A stretch of 64,000 bases of DNA from Bacillota bacterium (GTDB taxonomy: Bacteria > Bacillota > Clostridia > Oscillospirales > Acutalibacteraceae): contig JAEZGM010000042.1 in assembly GCA_023416955.1 (NCBI GenBank), positions 124,001 to 188,000 on the forward strand, read 5' to 3'. The notes below the pieces were generated by a model, which was given only the letters and a program-made list of their open reading frames with translations, searched no databases and was not told the DNA's origin. Every line of letters begins with the position of its first letter. The first letter of the stretch is position 1. Positions 1 through 8,624 of the stretch are shown here, piece by piece. The position numbers were made by a program, and so were the translations under genes.

Positions 1-236
1 GCGAGTACCTCGCCTGCCTAAACAGAAAGCTGCGGGAGGAAACAGAAGAATACCTGAACGATAACAATATTGAGGAACTTTGTGATGTTCTAGAGGTTAT
101 TTCCGCGTTGTACGCGGCGCTTGGATATTCAGCACAGGACACCGAACAGATACGGGCGACAAAGGCCGAGAAAAACGGTGCTTTTAGCAACAGAATATTT
201 TTGGAAAAAGTCATTACTGAAAGCGGCAGGCGGTAA
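1..236 (+). CDS. MazG-like nucleoside triphosphate pyrophosphohydrolase, 3' part
   Basis: The gene runs in from the left edge (frame starts at base 3) and ends at TAA 234-236, giving the last 77 residues. The visible part has acidic pairs EETEEYL and, about 20 residues on, EELCDVLEV. This spacing is that of the metal-binding ExxE...ExxD set of all-alpha MazG/PRA-PH-like pyrophosphohydrolases, followed by a basic segment (TKAEKNGAFSNRIFLEKV) common at the end of the short Firmicutes versions. Members of this family hydrolyse noncanonical or phosphoribosyl nucleotides. The substrate cannot be told from this fragment, and the start lies outside the window. Confidence 0.7.
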   Translation, partial: EYLACLNRKLREETEEYLNDNNIEELCDVLEVISALYAALGYSAQDTEQIRATKAEKNGAFSNRIFLEKVITESGRR

Positions 237-355
237 TTCCCTGTTTTTATTCTATGATTCGTTTGCTGTAGATGGATTGTTTACTTACCGTATGCCACAT
301 GATAAAATAGGTTATACAAACCCACTTTGAATATTTGAGTAACGGATGTGGAACC

Positions 356-772
356 ATGAAAAAGGATAAAGATAAAAAGAAAAAACGCGCGAAAAAAGGG
401 CAGGCAGGCGGGGCGGGTTCTTCACCGGAGCCACTGACTCTGCCGGAGCCGGCATCAGTCGAAGGGGAATCCCCTCTGGCTGACGCCTTTGCCCTTGTGG
501 GCGGAAAGTGGAAGCTGCGCATCCTCTGGGTGCTTCGCGGCGGCGAAGGGCGGCGTTACGGGGCCATTAAGCAGCAGATTTCCGGTATTACCGATATGAT
601 GCTGAGCCAGAGCCTGCGCGAGCTGACCGCGGACGGGCTTACAGAGCGCCGCGCATTTCAGGAAATTCCGCCTAAGGTAGAATACTGCATCACGCCGGTG
701 GGCGCGGAGCTTGTGCCCGCTATTGAACAGATTCGTGCTTGGGCGGCAAAACACGCTGTAAAGGAGAATTGA
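356..772 (+). CDS. HxlR-type winged-helix transcriptional regulator
   Basis: A 138-residue protein. A very basic N-terminal tail (about 20 residues rich in Lys) precedes a winged-helix HxlR domain at about 40-135, with the family features GGKWKLRILWVL, a RRYGAIKQQI.GIT.MMLSQSLREL recognition segment and a wing ending VEYCITPVG. HxlR proteins sense aldehydes, oxidants or other small molecules; most regulate an adjacent gene. It lacks the N-terminal Cys of the formaldehyde sensor HxlR. It ends 2 nt before the aldo/keto reductase, so the two are co-transcribed and the regulator probably controls it. An in-frame TTG at 335 is an alternative start; neither start has a strong ribosome-binding site. 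Confidence 0.8.
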   Translation: MKKDKDKKKKRAKKGQAGGAGSSPEPLTLPEPASVEGESPLADAFALVGGKWKLRILWVLRGGEGRRYGAIKQQISGITDMMLSQSLRELTADGLTERRAFQEIPPKVEYCITPVGAELVPAIEQIRAWAAKHAVKEN

Positions 773-774
773 TT

Positions 775-1794
775 ATGGAAAGACGGATGTCAATCGCCCC
801 CTATGTTGCCGACAATACCCGCTACGATACCATGCAATACCGCCGCTGCGGCGAAAGCGGACTGAAGCTCAGCGCGCTTTCCCTCGGCTACTGGCACAAT
901 TTCGGAACTTACGACCAGTACGAAAACGCACGCGCGGTCACGCGCCGCGCGTTTGACCTGGGGATTACCGTATTTGACCTTGCCAACAATTACGGCCCGC
1001 CCGCCGGCAGCGCGGAGGAAACGTTCGGCCGCCTGATGAAAGAGGACATGCACCTATACCGCGACGAGATGGTTATCACCACCAAGGCAGGGTACACCAT
1101 GTGGCCCGGCCCTTACGGGGATTTCGGTTCGCGCAAATATCTTCTGGCGAGCCTCGACCAAAGTCTGAAACGCATGGGCCTTGATTATGTGGATATTTTT
1201 TATCACCACCGCATGGACTCCGAAACCCCGCTGGAGGAAACCATGGGCGCGCTGGCTCACACAGTGAAAAGCGGTAAAGCGCTGTACGCCGGCATTTCTA
1301 ACTACAGCCCCGACATGGCAAAAAAGGCGTCCGAAATTTTGGAAGGCATGGGCGTTCACTGCCTGATCTGTCAGTCACGCTACAGCCTGCTTGACCGTAA
1401 AGTGGAGGAAGCCGGCCTGTTCGAATCCCTTTCACAGCGCGGCATGGGTGCGACTGCTTTCAGCCCGCTGGCACAGGGGCTGCTTACCGGGAAATACAAC
1501 AGTGGGATCCCTGCGGATTCCCGCGCGGCAGGAAATTCCTTTTTCCTGAACCGGGACAGCATTCAGCCGAAAACGATTGAAAAAGTGGTCGCGCTTGGTG
1601 AAATTGCCGCACAGCGCGGGCAGACCATCTCCCAGTTTGCGCTGAGCTGGATTCTGCGCCAGCCGGTGATGGCAAGCGTTTTGATCGGCGCGAGCCGTAT
1701 TTCCCAGTTGGAGGAAAACGTTGGGGCCCTTTCCAACCTGAATTTTTCTGAGGAGGAGCTGCGCGGGATCGACGAAATTTTGGCACGGAACTGA
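775..1794 (+). CDS. aldo/keto reductase (YghZ/KvbetaB-like)
   Basis: A 339-residue NADPH-dependent aldo/keto reductase. The start at 775 follows AAGGAGAATTGATT; an upstream in-frame start at 739 lies inside the HxlR gene and lacks a site. The catalytic tetrad is visible: Asp and Tyr in FDLANNYGPP, Lys in VITTKAGY, and His in IFYHHRMD. The C-terminal nucleotide-binding segment SVLIGASRISQLEENVGAL is typical. The WHNFG and MWPGPYGDFGSRKYLLASLDQSL stretches resemble the YghZ/MgrA (methylglyoxal or L-glyceraldehyde-3-phosphate reductase) group. It is the second gene of an operon with an HxlR regulator, which fits an aldehyde-detoxification role, although the substrate is an inference. Confidence 0.88.
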   Translation: MERRMSIAPYVADNTRYDTMQYRRCGESGLKLSALSLGYWHNFGTYDQYENARAVTRRAFDLGITVFDLANNYGPPAGSAEETFGRLMKEDMHLYRDEMVITTKAGYTMWPGPYGDFGSRKYLLASLDQSLKRMGLDYVDIFYHHRMDSETPLEETMGALAHTVKSGKALYAGISNYSPDMAKKASEILEGMGVHCLICQSRYSLLDRKVEEAGLFESLSQRGMGATAFSPLAQGLLTGKYNSGIPADSRAAGNSFFLNRDSIQPKTIEKVVALGEIAAQRGQTISQFALSWILRQPVMASVLIGASRISQLEENVGALSNLNFSEEELRGIDEILARN

Positions 1795-1833
1795 GCCGCG
1801 CGGTACGAGCGCATAGCCGTATTCTCTATTCAG

Positions 1834-1865
1834 GCTGTGCCCCCTCCCTTGGGGGTACAGCTTTT
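1834..1865 (+). terminator. intrinsic terminator after the aldo/keto reductase
   Basis: An 11-bp stem (GCTGTGCCCCC pairing with GGGGGTACAGC, one G-T pair) closes a 6-nt loop and is followed by TTTT. It ends the HxlR/AKR operon. Confidence 0.8.
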
Positions 1866-1869
1866 CCAT

Positions 1870-1926
1870 TTTACATATATTGTGTTTATATTTGGTATTT
1901 TAAAAATATCGTCCTATATATTGTAT
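1870..1926. promoter_or_regulatory. two NrdR-box-like operators upstream of nrdD
   Basis: Two 16-bp sites resemble the NrdR consensus (ACACWATATATWGTGT). Site 1 (1870-1885) matches the right half completely, with ATATATTGTGT. Site 2 (1911-1926) reads CCTATATATTGTAT and matches 12 of 16 positions. Their centres are 41 bp apart, close to four helical turns, and site 2 ends 7 bp before the -35 box of nrdD. NrdR normally binds tandem boxes to repress ribonucleotide reductase genes. Confidence 0.65.
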
Positions 1927-1933
1927 ATGTCTA

Positions 1934-1962
1934 TTGACATCTGCCTTGGGGTGCTGTATGAT
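1934..1962 (+). promoter_or_regulatory. sigma-A promoter of nrdDG
   Basis: TTGACA at 1934-1939 and TATGAT at 1957-1962 are separated by 17 bp. This near-consensus promoter lies directly downstream of the NrdR-like sites and about 70 bp before the nrdD start. Confidence 0.8.
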
Positions 1963-2029
1963 TGTAATACTTTTTGATTGATTCCTTAAGTTCTTTATTG
2001 GGAATTAAAGTAGAGGAAGGGTGTTTCAA

Positions 2030-4360
2030 GTGGCTGTAAAAATTCAAAAGAGAAATGGCGTAGTTGTAGCGTTTAACGAGGTGAAAATTCGTAACGCAAT
2101 CCAGAAGGCAAATCAGGCCGTACCGGATGAAACAATGCCGTCAACCGCGCTTGACCAGCTGACCGGGAAAATTTCCGCCTGTTTTCCGGACGACTGCATT
2201 CCCACAGTGGAACAGGTGCAGGACAAGGTTGAGGAGAACCTGATTGCCGCAGATTATGCCAAAACAGCGAAAGCATATATCCTTTACCGTGCGGAGCATA
2301 CCAAAACGCGCCAGGCCGAGAGCGACTTGATGGATATTTACAAAGAACTGACCTATCAGGACGCGCGCGACGCGGACATCAAGCGCGAAAATGCAAACAT
2401 CGACGCGGACACCGCCATGGGAACCATGCTGAAATACGGTTCAGAAGGTTCCAAGTATTTTATCAACAATTATGTGCTCCCAAAAGATATTGCGGCCGCC
2501 CACATCAACGGCGATATTCACATTCATGACCAGGATTTTTACATGCTGACCGAAACCTGCTGCCAGATCGACCTGATCAAGCTGTTCCACAGCGGTTTTT
2601 CCACTGGGCACGGCGCGCTGCGCGAGCCGAATGATATCCGCTCCTACGCGGCTTTAGCGTGCATCGCGATTCAGGCAAACCAGAATGAAATGCACGGCGG
2701 CCAGTCCGTTCCGAACTTTGACTATTCCCTGGCGCCGGGTGTGGCCAAAACATTTGAAAAAGCCTACTTCAAGGCGCTGTCCCAGTTTTTCCAGGTTGCA
2801 AACGGGTTGAGCGACAGCGACGCAGATAAGCTTGCCCAATCCGTGCGCGGCGAAATTTCGGAGAAGGTTACGCTGGGCGGCACAGATTCCTTCGGCAAAA
2901 AACTAGACGGTATTCTTCCCGAAAGGGCACTTGAGCTTGGCATTTCCATTTCCGGGGAAGAAGCGCTGCGCGCGCACAATTATGCGGTAAAAGCAGGTAC
3001 AAGGGACACCGACAAAGCGACTTATCAGGCGATGGAAGCGCTGATACATAATCTGAACACCATGAATTCCCGCGCGGGTGCGCAGGTTCCGTTCTCTTCC
3101 ATTAACTACGGAACCGACATCTCCCCCGAAGCGCGCATGGTAATCCGCAATCTGCTTCATGCAACCTCCGCCGGTCTTGGCGACGGAGAAACCCCGATTT
3201 TCCCAGTGCAGATTTTTAAGGTCAAAGAGGGTATTAACTATAACGAAGGTGACCCGAACTACGACCTGTTCAAGTTGGCCTGTCAGGTAAGCGCAAAACG
3301 CCTTTTCCCGAACTTCTCCTTCCTCGACGCCCCGTTCAATCTTGCATATTACAAAGAGGGCGACTATAACACCGAGGTCGCTTACATGGGCTGCCGTACC
3401 CGCGTCATGGGCAATACGCATGACAAGACCAAGGAAGTAACCTGCGGCCGCGGCAATTTGAGCTTTACCTCCGTGAACCTGCCCCGTATCGCGATTGAGG
3501 CGGACGGCGACCTGAAGAAATTCTATGAAATTCTGGATAAGCGCATGGATTTGGTCGTGCGCCAGCTTCTGCACCGCTTTAAAATTCAGTGCAGCAAAAA
3601 GGTTTACAACTATCCCTTCCTGATGGGACAGGGTGTTTGGATGGACTCGGAAAAACTTGCCCCCACCGACAGCGTGGAGGAAGTTCTGAAAAGCGGCACG
3701 CTCAGCATGGGCTTTATCGGGCTGGCCGAAACGCTGAAATCGCTGACCGGCAAGCATCACGGCGAAAGTGAAGAAAGCCAGAAGCTGGGACTCGAAATCA
3801 TCTCCTATATGCGCAAACGTATGGATGACGAATCCGAAAAAAGCGGCCTGAACTTTACGCTGCTCGCTACTCCGGCAGAAGGCCTTTCCGGCCGTTTCGT
3901 GCGCATTGACCAGAAAAAATACGGCGTAATTCCTGGTGTGACCGACCGCGAATATTATACGAACTCCTTCCATATTCCGGTTTACTTCCCGATTTCCGCT
4001 TTCCGTAAAATCAAGCTGGAAGCGCCTTACCATGCGCTGACCAACGCGGGCCACATCAGCTACGTTGAGCTGGACGGCGACCCGACGAAGAATCTTGACG
4101 CGTTCGAGTCCGTGATCCGCTGCATGAAGGAAGCGGGCATCGGCTACGGCTCGGTAAACCATCCGGTTGACCGCGACCCGGTATGCGGCTTCAACGGCAT
4201 TATTGACAACGAGTGCCCCTGCTGCCACCGCCATGAAACCGACGACGGGCCGAAATTTGAGCGCATTCGCAGAATTACCGGCTACCTGGTCGGCACAACC
4301 GACCGCTGGAACAACGCAAAGCGTGCGGAAGAAAAGGACAGGGTAAAGCATGGGCTGTGA
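2030..4360 (+). CDS. nrdD: anaerobic ribonucleoside-triphosphate reductase (class III)
   Basis: A 776-residue glycyl-radical enzyme that reduces ribonucleoside triphosphates to deoxyribonucleotides without oxygen. The first ~95 residues are an ATP-cone allosteric domain (QKRNGVVVAFNEVKIRNAI). The NrdD barrel follows. Near the C terminus is a zinc-ribbon Cys set (CGFNG...ECPCCHRH) and the glycyl-radical loop RITGYLVGTTDRW, whose Gly carries the radical. GTG at 2030 is preferred over GTG at 2021 because AGAGGAAGG at 2012-2020 then sits 9 nt away. It overlaps nrdG by 11 nt and is transcribed with it from the promoter at 1934. A 502-codon open frame on the opposite strand is only a codon-bias shadow. 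Confidence 0.97.
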   Translation: MAVKIQKRNGVVVAFNEVKIRNAIQKANQAVPDETMPSTALDQLTGKISACFPDDCIPTVEQVQDKVEENLIAADYAKTAKAYILYRAEHTKTRQAESDLMDIYKELTYQDARDADIKRENANIDADTAMGTMLKYGSEGSKYFINNYVLPKDIAAAHINGDIHIHDQDFYMLTETCCQIDLIKLFHSGFSTGHGALREPNDIRSYAALACIAIQANQNEMHGGQSVPNFDYSLAPGVAKTFEKAYFKALSQFFQVANGLSDSDADKLAQSVRGEISEKVTLGGTDSFGKKLDGILPERALELGISISGEEALRAHNYAVKAGTRDTDKATYQAMEALIHNLNTMNSRAGAQVPFSSINYGTDISPEARMVIRNLLHATSAGLGDGETPIFPVQIFKVKEGINYNEGDPNYDLFKLACQVSAKRLFPNFSFLDAPFNLAYYKEGDYNTEVAYMGCRTRVMGNTHDKTKEVTCGRGNLSFTSVNLPRIAIEADGDLKKFYEILDKRMDLVVRQLLHRFKIQCSKKVYNYPFLMGQGVWMDSEKLAPTDSVEEVLKSGTLSMGFIGLAETLKSLTGKHHGESEESQKLGLEIISYMRKRMDDESEKSGLNFTLLATPAEGLSGRFVRIDQKKYGVIPGVTDREYYTNSFHIPVYFPISAFRKIKLEAPYHALTNAGHISYVELDGDPTKNLDAFESVIRCMKEAGIGYGSVNHPVDRDPVCGFNGIIDNECPCCHRHETDDGPKFERIRRITGYLVGTTDRWNNAKRAEEKDRVKHGL

Positions 4361-4850
4361 ACTGCGCATCAGCGGAATTGAACCGGAATCCATTGTCGAT
4401 GGGAAGGGCATCCGCTATGTCATTTTCACACAGGGCTGCCCCCACGCCTGCCCCGGCTGCCACAACCCCCAAACGCACGATTTCGGCGGGGGAAAGCTAA
4501 TTGACACCGACGACCTTTTCCGCGAAATCTGCGAGAATCCGCTGCTGAAGGGCGTGACCTTCAGCGGAGGGGAACCGTTTTGCCAGCCTCTTCCGCTTGC
4601 GGCGCTTGCGAAAAAAATTCACGCGCGGGGTCTGGATGTGACTGCTTACACCGGCTATGTTTACGAACAGCTGGTTGCGCGGCATAATCCCGACATTGAC
4701 GCGCTGCTCAGCGAAACAGATATTTTGATTGACGGCCCGTTTGTGGAAGCGGAAAAGGATTTGACGTTGCTTTTCCGCGGCAGCCGCAATCAGCGTGTCA
4801 TTGACCTGAATCAGAGCAGAAAAGAATTAAAAATCATATTAGTTGGTTAA
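4350..4850 (+). CDS. nrdG: anaerobic ribonucleotide reductase activating protein (radical SAM)
   Basis: A 166-residue radical-SAM activase that generates the glycyl radical on NrdD. The 4Fe-4S-binding motif Cx3Cx2C is clear in QGCPHACPGCHNP at about residues 29-37, followed by the SAM-binding GGEP in VTFSGGEPF. Its length is usual for the family. It starts inside the end of nrdD (11-nt overlap), a common coupled arrangement, and is followed by an intrinsic terminator. Confidence 0.96.
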   Translation: MGCELRISGIEPESIVDGKGIRYVIFTQGCPHACPGCHNPQTHDFGGGKLIDTDDLFREICENPLLKGVTFSGGEPFCQPLPLAALAKKIHARGLDVTAYTGYVYEQLVARHNPDIDALLSETDILIDGPFVEAEKDLTLLFRGSRNQRVIDLNQSRKELKIILVG

Positions 4851-4856
4851 TTTTCC

Positions 4857-4888
4857 CGGCAGGACACAAAATTGTGCCCTGCCGTTTT
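4857..4888 (+). terminator. intrinsic terminator after nrdG
   Basis: The CGGCAGG...CCTGCCG stem is extended by CACAA/TTGTG and ends in TTTT, just after the nrdG stop. Confidence 0.85.
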
Positions 4889-5068
4889 ATAATGGAAAAA
4901 GTTAAGATATTTGTGACTGTGTCTCCCGTAATAAATGGTATTGTCCCGAAAATTACCCCAATATTTTAAATTTATCTACCGGAACATTGTTCATGATCTT
5001 GTTAATTTTTTCCATGTATGATACCATATTGTTTAGATATGTTCATTTCATCATGGGGATGTGCTATT

Positions 5069-6283
5069 ATGCTATCGAGCGAACAAAACGACCCTAAAAT
5101 CGAAGTTGTCATGTTGGGTGATTTCTCCATTACGATTAACGGACATCAGCTTTCCAACTTAAAAGGCCGCACAAAACGTGTGTGGATGCTGATTGAGTAC
5201 CTGCTGGCAAACCGAAAAAAAACGATCCCGATTAAGAATATTATAGATGTTCTTTGGGAAGAGGGCGAATGCGGTGACCCGCTGAATGCACTGAAAAATT
5301 TGGTGTACCGCGCACGCGCCTTGCTGAAAGAAATCTCCGCTGACGAAAACGCGGAGTTTATTAAATATGAGCGCGGAACCTACGCCTGGAACAACAGCTA
5401 CGACTGTACGATCGATACCGAGCAGTTTGAGGCTTTGTTTAAGCAGGGTGAAAACTTTTCTTTACCCGATGAAGAGCGGATTGCAAGTCTAGCCGCGGCG
5501 GTGCATCTTTATAAAGGAGAGTATCTGCCGAAGTCCTCTTACAGCACATGGGCAATTTCAGCCGCCGCCTATTATTCCACGCTATACAACGACTGTGTCA
5601 TGAAGCTTTGCGGATTGCTGATTGATCGCCAGCGCTTTGACGAAGTTATTGATTTTTGCTTAGAGGCTCTTCATCACGCGCCTCTGGAGGAATCTATTCA
5701 CAAGATGCTGCTTTTTGCCTATATCAGCACCGGGCAGCGCAACAAGGCGCTTGAGCACTACAATTACGCGGTGAACCTGTTTTACAAGGAATTGGGTGTA
5801 AACATTGCCGATTCTCTTCGGCCCATTTACAAACAGCTGATTAACAGCATCAATCATGTTGAAATAGACCTTTCCGTCATTAAGAACGACTTAAAAGAAG
5901 CCGCTTCACAGGAGGGCGCCTATTTCTGTGACTATGACGTCTTCAAATCCGTTTATCGGGTGCAGGCGCGCACCATCAGCCGCACAGGGCAATCTATTTT
6001 TATTGTGCTAGTCACCCTGACAGACCCCGACGGTGCGGTTCCGCAGCCCGAAGTTGCAAAGCCCGCCGTGGGCCGCATGAAGGAAGCCATTATCAGCAGC
6101 CTGCGCAAAGGGGATATTGTTGCGTCTTACAGTGCGACACAATTCATCATTATGCTTCCGTTAATTACCTATGAAAATGCAAATACTGTCGTAAACCGTA
6201 TTTTACAGAAATTTCGTTTTGAATACCGTAAAAATAACATTGTAGTCAGCACGCGAGTGAATCCGGTCGATTCCGTGGATTAG
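5069..6283 (+). CDS. BTAD/SARP-type transcriptional regulator with degenerate GGDEF-like C-terminal domain
   Basis: 404 residues. The first ~105 are a winged-helix DNA-binding domain of OmpR/SARP type (VVMLGDFSITINGHQLSNL, LKNLVYRARALL, RGTYAW). A bacterial transcriptional activation domain with TPR-like helices follows (about 110-260; ALHHAPLEESIHKMLLFAY, GQRNKALEHYNYAVNLF). The last ~120 residues end in GDIVASYSATQFIIMLP at 348-364, which has the shape of the GGDEF active-site strand-turn-strand. Its signature residues are replaced, so it should not make c-di-GMP. The ATG at 5069 has GGGGAT 8 nt upstream and is preferred over 5018. It stands directly upstream of the pilus-like operon in the same direction, so it may control that operon. 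Confidence 0.75.
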   Translation: MLSSEQNDPKIEVVMLGDFSITINGHQLSNLKGRTKRVWMLIEYLLANRKKTIPIKNIIDVLWEEGECGDPLNALKNLVYRARALLKEISADENAEFIKYERGTYAWNNSYDCTIDTEQFEALFKQGENFSLPDEERIASLAAAVHLYKGEYLPKSSYSTWAISAAAYYSTLYNDCVMKLCGLLIDRQRFDEVIDFCLEALHHAPLEESIHKMLLFAYISTGQRNKALEHYNYAVNLFYKELGVNIADSLRPIYKQLINSINHVEIDLSVIKNDLKEAASQEGAYFCDYDVFKSVYRVQARTISRTGQSIFIVLVTLTDPDGAVPQPEVAKPAVGRMKEAIISSLRKGDIVASYSATQFIIMLPLITYENANTVVNRILQKFRFEYRKNNIVVSTRVNPVDSVD

Positions 6284-6306
6284 CCCGGCGTGGAAGGGAG
6301 GAGAAC

Positions 6307-7419
6307 ATGGAGCGAAGAGGAATCATCCCGGTTCTGCTTTCCCTTGCGTTTATACTTTCCGCCTGCGGCTCTTATACAACGCCTCCCGCCGAGGAATCCT
6401 CTTCCGATGTTTCATCGTCAGCTTCCTCCTCCGCGGCGTCATCGGTCCTACCTTCTGTGCAGGCATCCTCGGCTTCCTCCGTTCTGCCCTCGTCGTCCGC
6501 CGGCTCCGTGTCCTCTTCTTTAGCCGCTTCTTCAGCGGTTTTCTCCGCGGCGGCTTCTTCAAGCAAAGCGGACAGGCCGGGTTCCGCTGCCGTGCCGGCG
6601 AAAGCACCTTCTGCGGCGCCGTCTAAAAATGTGACTTCCTCCATTCCGCTTTCGCCGATACCCAAACCCGCCGCAAAGCCGATGCCCGCGGTCACGGCAA
6701 AAATACCCGAAGCCTCCGGCGGCAGCGTGTTTTCACAACAGGGCTGTACGCTGGACTACAGCAACGCTTCCGACGGTTACATTATGGTTAAGTACAGCGG
6801 TTCTGTCAAAGTAAAGGTCCTTGTTTATTTTGGCAGCGAGTCGTCGTACTACCAATATGACATTTCCTCCGGCTACGCGACCCTTCCGCTCCAAAAAGGG
6901 AGCGGCACCTACCGCGTCCGGTTTATGGAGAACGTTTCAGGCAACAGCTACGCGGAGCTCAGTTCGACTCAGGTGAACGCGTCCATCAGCGGCTACGGCT
7001 ACACGCTTTACCCCAATCAATATGTAAATTATACCCGCTCCACAACTGCGGTCACCACGGCAAAGAGCCTGTGCGCGAGCGCGACAAGCAACGCGGAGAA
7101 GGTTGACGCAATATACAAGTACATAACGAAGAATATCAAATATGATTATTCCAAGGCTTCCAGCGTAAAACCGGGCTATGTTCCCAGTGTGGACGCAACG
7201 CTATCCAGCAAAAAGGGAATTTGCTTCGATTACGCCGCCTTAATGGCCGCCATGTGCCGGTCACAGAATATCCCAACCCGGCTGGTCATCGGTGACGCAA
7301 GCGTCGGGTACCATTCATGGAATGATATTTACGTGAACGGTTCCTGGAAACGCTATGATTCGACGATGGGAGCCGCGGGCCAGACCGCTACGGGATACAC
7401 GCCCCAAAAGTACTATTAA
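6307..7419 (+). CDS. Ser-rich lipoprotein with transglutaminase-like domain
   Basis: 370 residues, preceded by AGGGAGGAGAAC. The signal peptide ends in the lipobox LSAC (residues ~18-21), so it is likely anchored outside the membrane. Residues ~25-140 are a low-complexity Ser/Ala/Pro linker. A beta-rich segment follows, and then a transglutaminase-like fold with the catalytic Cys in KGICFDYAALMAAM, His in GYHSWNDIY and Asp in WKRYDSTMG. Such proteins usually act as cysteine proteases or peptidoglycan-linked transpeptidases; activity here is unproven. It lies 24 nt after the BTAD regulator and 90 nt before pilC and is probably co-transcribed. A shifted frame and the opposite strand give spurious ORFs from the Ser codons. 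Confidence 0.85.
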   Translation: MERRGIIPVLLSLAFILSACGSYTTPPAEESSSDVSSSASSSAASSVLPSVQASSASSVLPSSSAGSVSSSLAASSAVFSAAASSSKADRPGSAAVPAKAPSAAPSKNVTSSIPLSPIPKPAAKPMPAVTAKIPEASGGSVFSQQGCTLDYSNASDGYIMVKYSGSVKVKVLVYFGSESSYYQYDISSGYATLPLQKGSGTYRVRFMENVSGNSYAELSSTQVNASISGYGYTLYPNQYVNYTRSTTAVTTAKSLCASATSNAEKVDAIYKYITKNIKYDYSKASSVKPGYVPSVDATLSSKKGICFDYAALMAAMCRSQNIPTRLVIGDASVGYHSWNDIYVNGSWKRYDSTMGAAGQTATGYTPQKYY

Positions 7420-7508
7420 GCCGAACTGCCGGCTGTTTATGAACTGTTTATTTGTGGGGATACCCCCGGCAAAGAAAGCTCCGCTTCACGCGGTACGGAG
7501 GACATGCT

Positions 7509-8579
7509 ATGAGCAAACAAAAGAAAAGTTTTTCAGGAAAATCCGGATTACTTCCCGCTGCGGATCTTTCCCTGTTCTGTTCCCAGGTCTGTATGGTGCT
7601 TCGCGCGGCGATTCCGCTTTCAGAAGGAATCTCCGCCATTGGCGACGGGCTGGAAACCGACGGCGGCAAGGCGCTGATGCAGCGAATTCAAAAGGAGCTG
7701 GAACAGAACGGCTCTTTTTCCGGCGCGCTGAAAAGCACCGGCGTATTTCCGAATTACATGCTCAACATGGTCAGCATCGGTGAAAAGACCGGCAAGCTGG
7801 ACGACGTAACCGAGGCGCTTTCGCTTTATTACGCGCGCGAAGACAGCCTGCGCAGCCGCATTATCAGTGCGATTACCTATCCACTCGTTCTTACATTGAT
7901 GATGGCTGTCGTGATTTCCGTACTGGTGATAAAAGTGCTCCCCGTTTTCAACGGTGTGCTGCGTGATATGGGCACCGACCTGACCGCCGCTTCGAACGGC
8001 GTTTTGCGTGTCGGAACTGTAATCGGGCAGGTAGCCCTGATTGTGATTGCACTGCTGGCCATTGTTCTTGCGGCACTGCTGATCGTCAGCAGAACACAGG
8101 TCGGCTCCCGCTGGCTGCTTTCCTGCGCAGCTGGATTCAAACCCACGCGCCGCCTGTTGGACAAAGTGGACTCCGCGCGTTTCGCGTCTGTGCTTTCTTC
8201 CATGCTGTCCAGCGGATACGACACTTCGGAAGCGCTGGAACTGATTCCGGGCATCATTACTAACCCTGCCATGATTGATAAAATCGCTGTCTGCCGAAAA
8301 GCGGTGGAAGGCGGGGATTCCTTTCCTGACGCGATGGAGCGGGCAAACCTGTTCCCCGGTATTTACGGCAGTATGGTGCGGATCGGAACGAAGACCGGCA
8401 ATCTGGAAGAGGTTATGAAAAACCTCGCGGATCTGTACAGCCAGGAGGTCGATGCTTCCATCGACAAGCTGATAGGAATGATTGAGCCGGTGCTTGTAGG
8501 CGTGCTCTCCGTAATCATCGGTGCGATTCTTCTGTCCATTATGCTGCCGCTGATGGGTGTGATGTCCTCCATCGGCTGA
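7509..8579 (+). CDS. pilC: type IV pilus / type II secretion inner-membrane platform protein (PilC/GspF family)
   Basis: 356 residues. Two T2SSF domains are visible. The first starts at LSLFCSQVCMVLRAAIPLSEGI and includes MVSIGEKTGKLDDV; the second includes SARFASVLSSMLSSGYDTSEAL and MVRIGTKTGNLEEV. Membrane segments lie at about 120-150, 175-200 and 330-350. The ATG at 7509 follows CGGAGGACATGCT; the in-frame ATG at 7452 has no site. Platform proteins connect the pilin assembly ATPase to the growing pseudopilus. It opens a run of five further pilus-like genes ending in pilT. It is somewhat shorter than usual PilC (~400 residues). Confidence 0.9.
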   Translation: MSKQKKSFSGKSGLLPAADLSLFCSQVCMVLRAAIPLSEGISAIGDGLETDGGKALMQRIQKELEQNGSFSGALKSTGVFPNYMLNMVSIGEKTGKLDDVTEALSLYYAREDSLRSRIISAITYPLVLTLMMAVVISVLVIKVLPVFNGVLRDMGTDLTAASNGVLRVGTVIGQVALIVIALLAIVLAALLIVSRTQVGSRWLLSCAAGFKPTRRLLDKVDSARFASVLSSMLSSGYDTSEALELIPGIITNPAMIDKIAVCRKAVEGGDSFPDAMERANLFPGIYGSMVRIGTKTGNLEEVMKNLADLYSQEVDASIDKLIGMIEPVLVGVLSVIIGAILLSIMLPLMGVMSSIG

Positions 8580-8624
8580 GCCGATTTTCTATCATAAATT
8601 CTTCGTGAAAGGGAGTGACGGAAT

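Noticed and set aside
2903..4411. 502-codon open frame on the minus strand opposite nrdD
   Set aside because: It lies fully opposite a gene with clear function, has no ribosome-binding site, and its composition is that of a GC-codon shadow.
6372..6695. Acidic 107-codon minus-strand ORF
   Set aside because: Product of the repeated Ser codons of the lipoprotein linker read in reverse.
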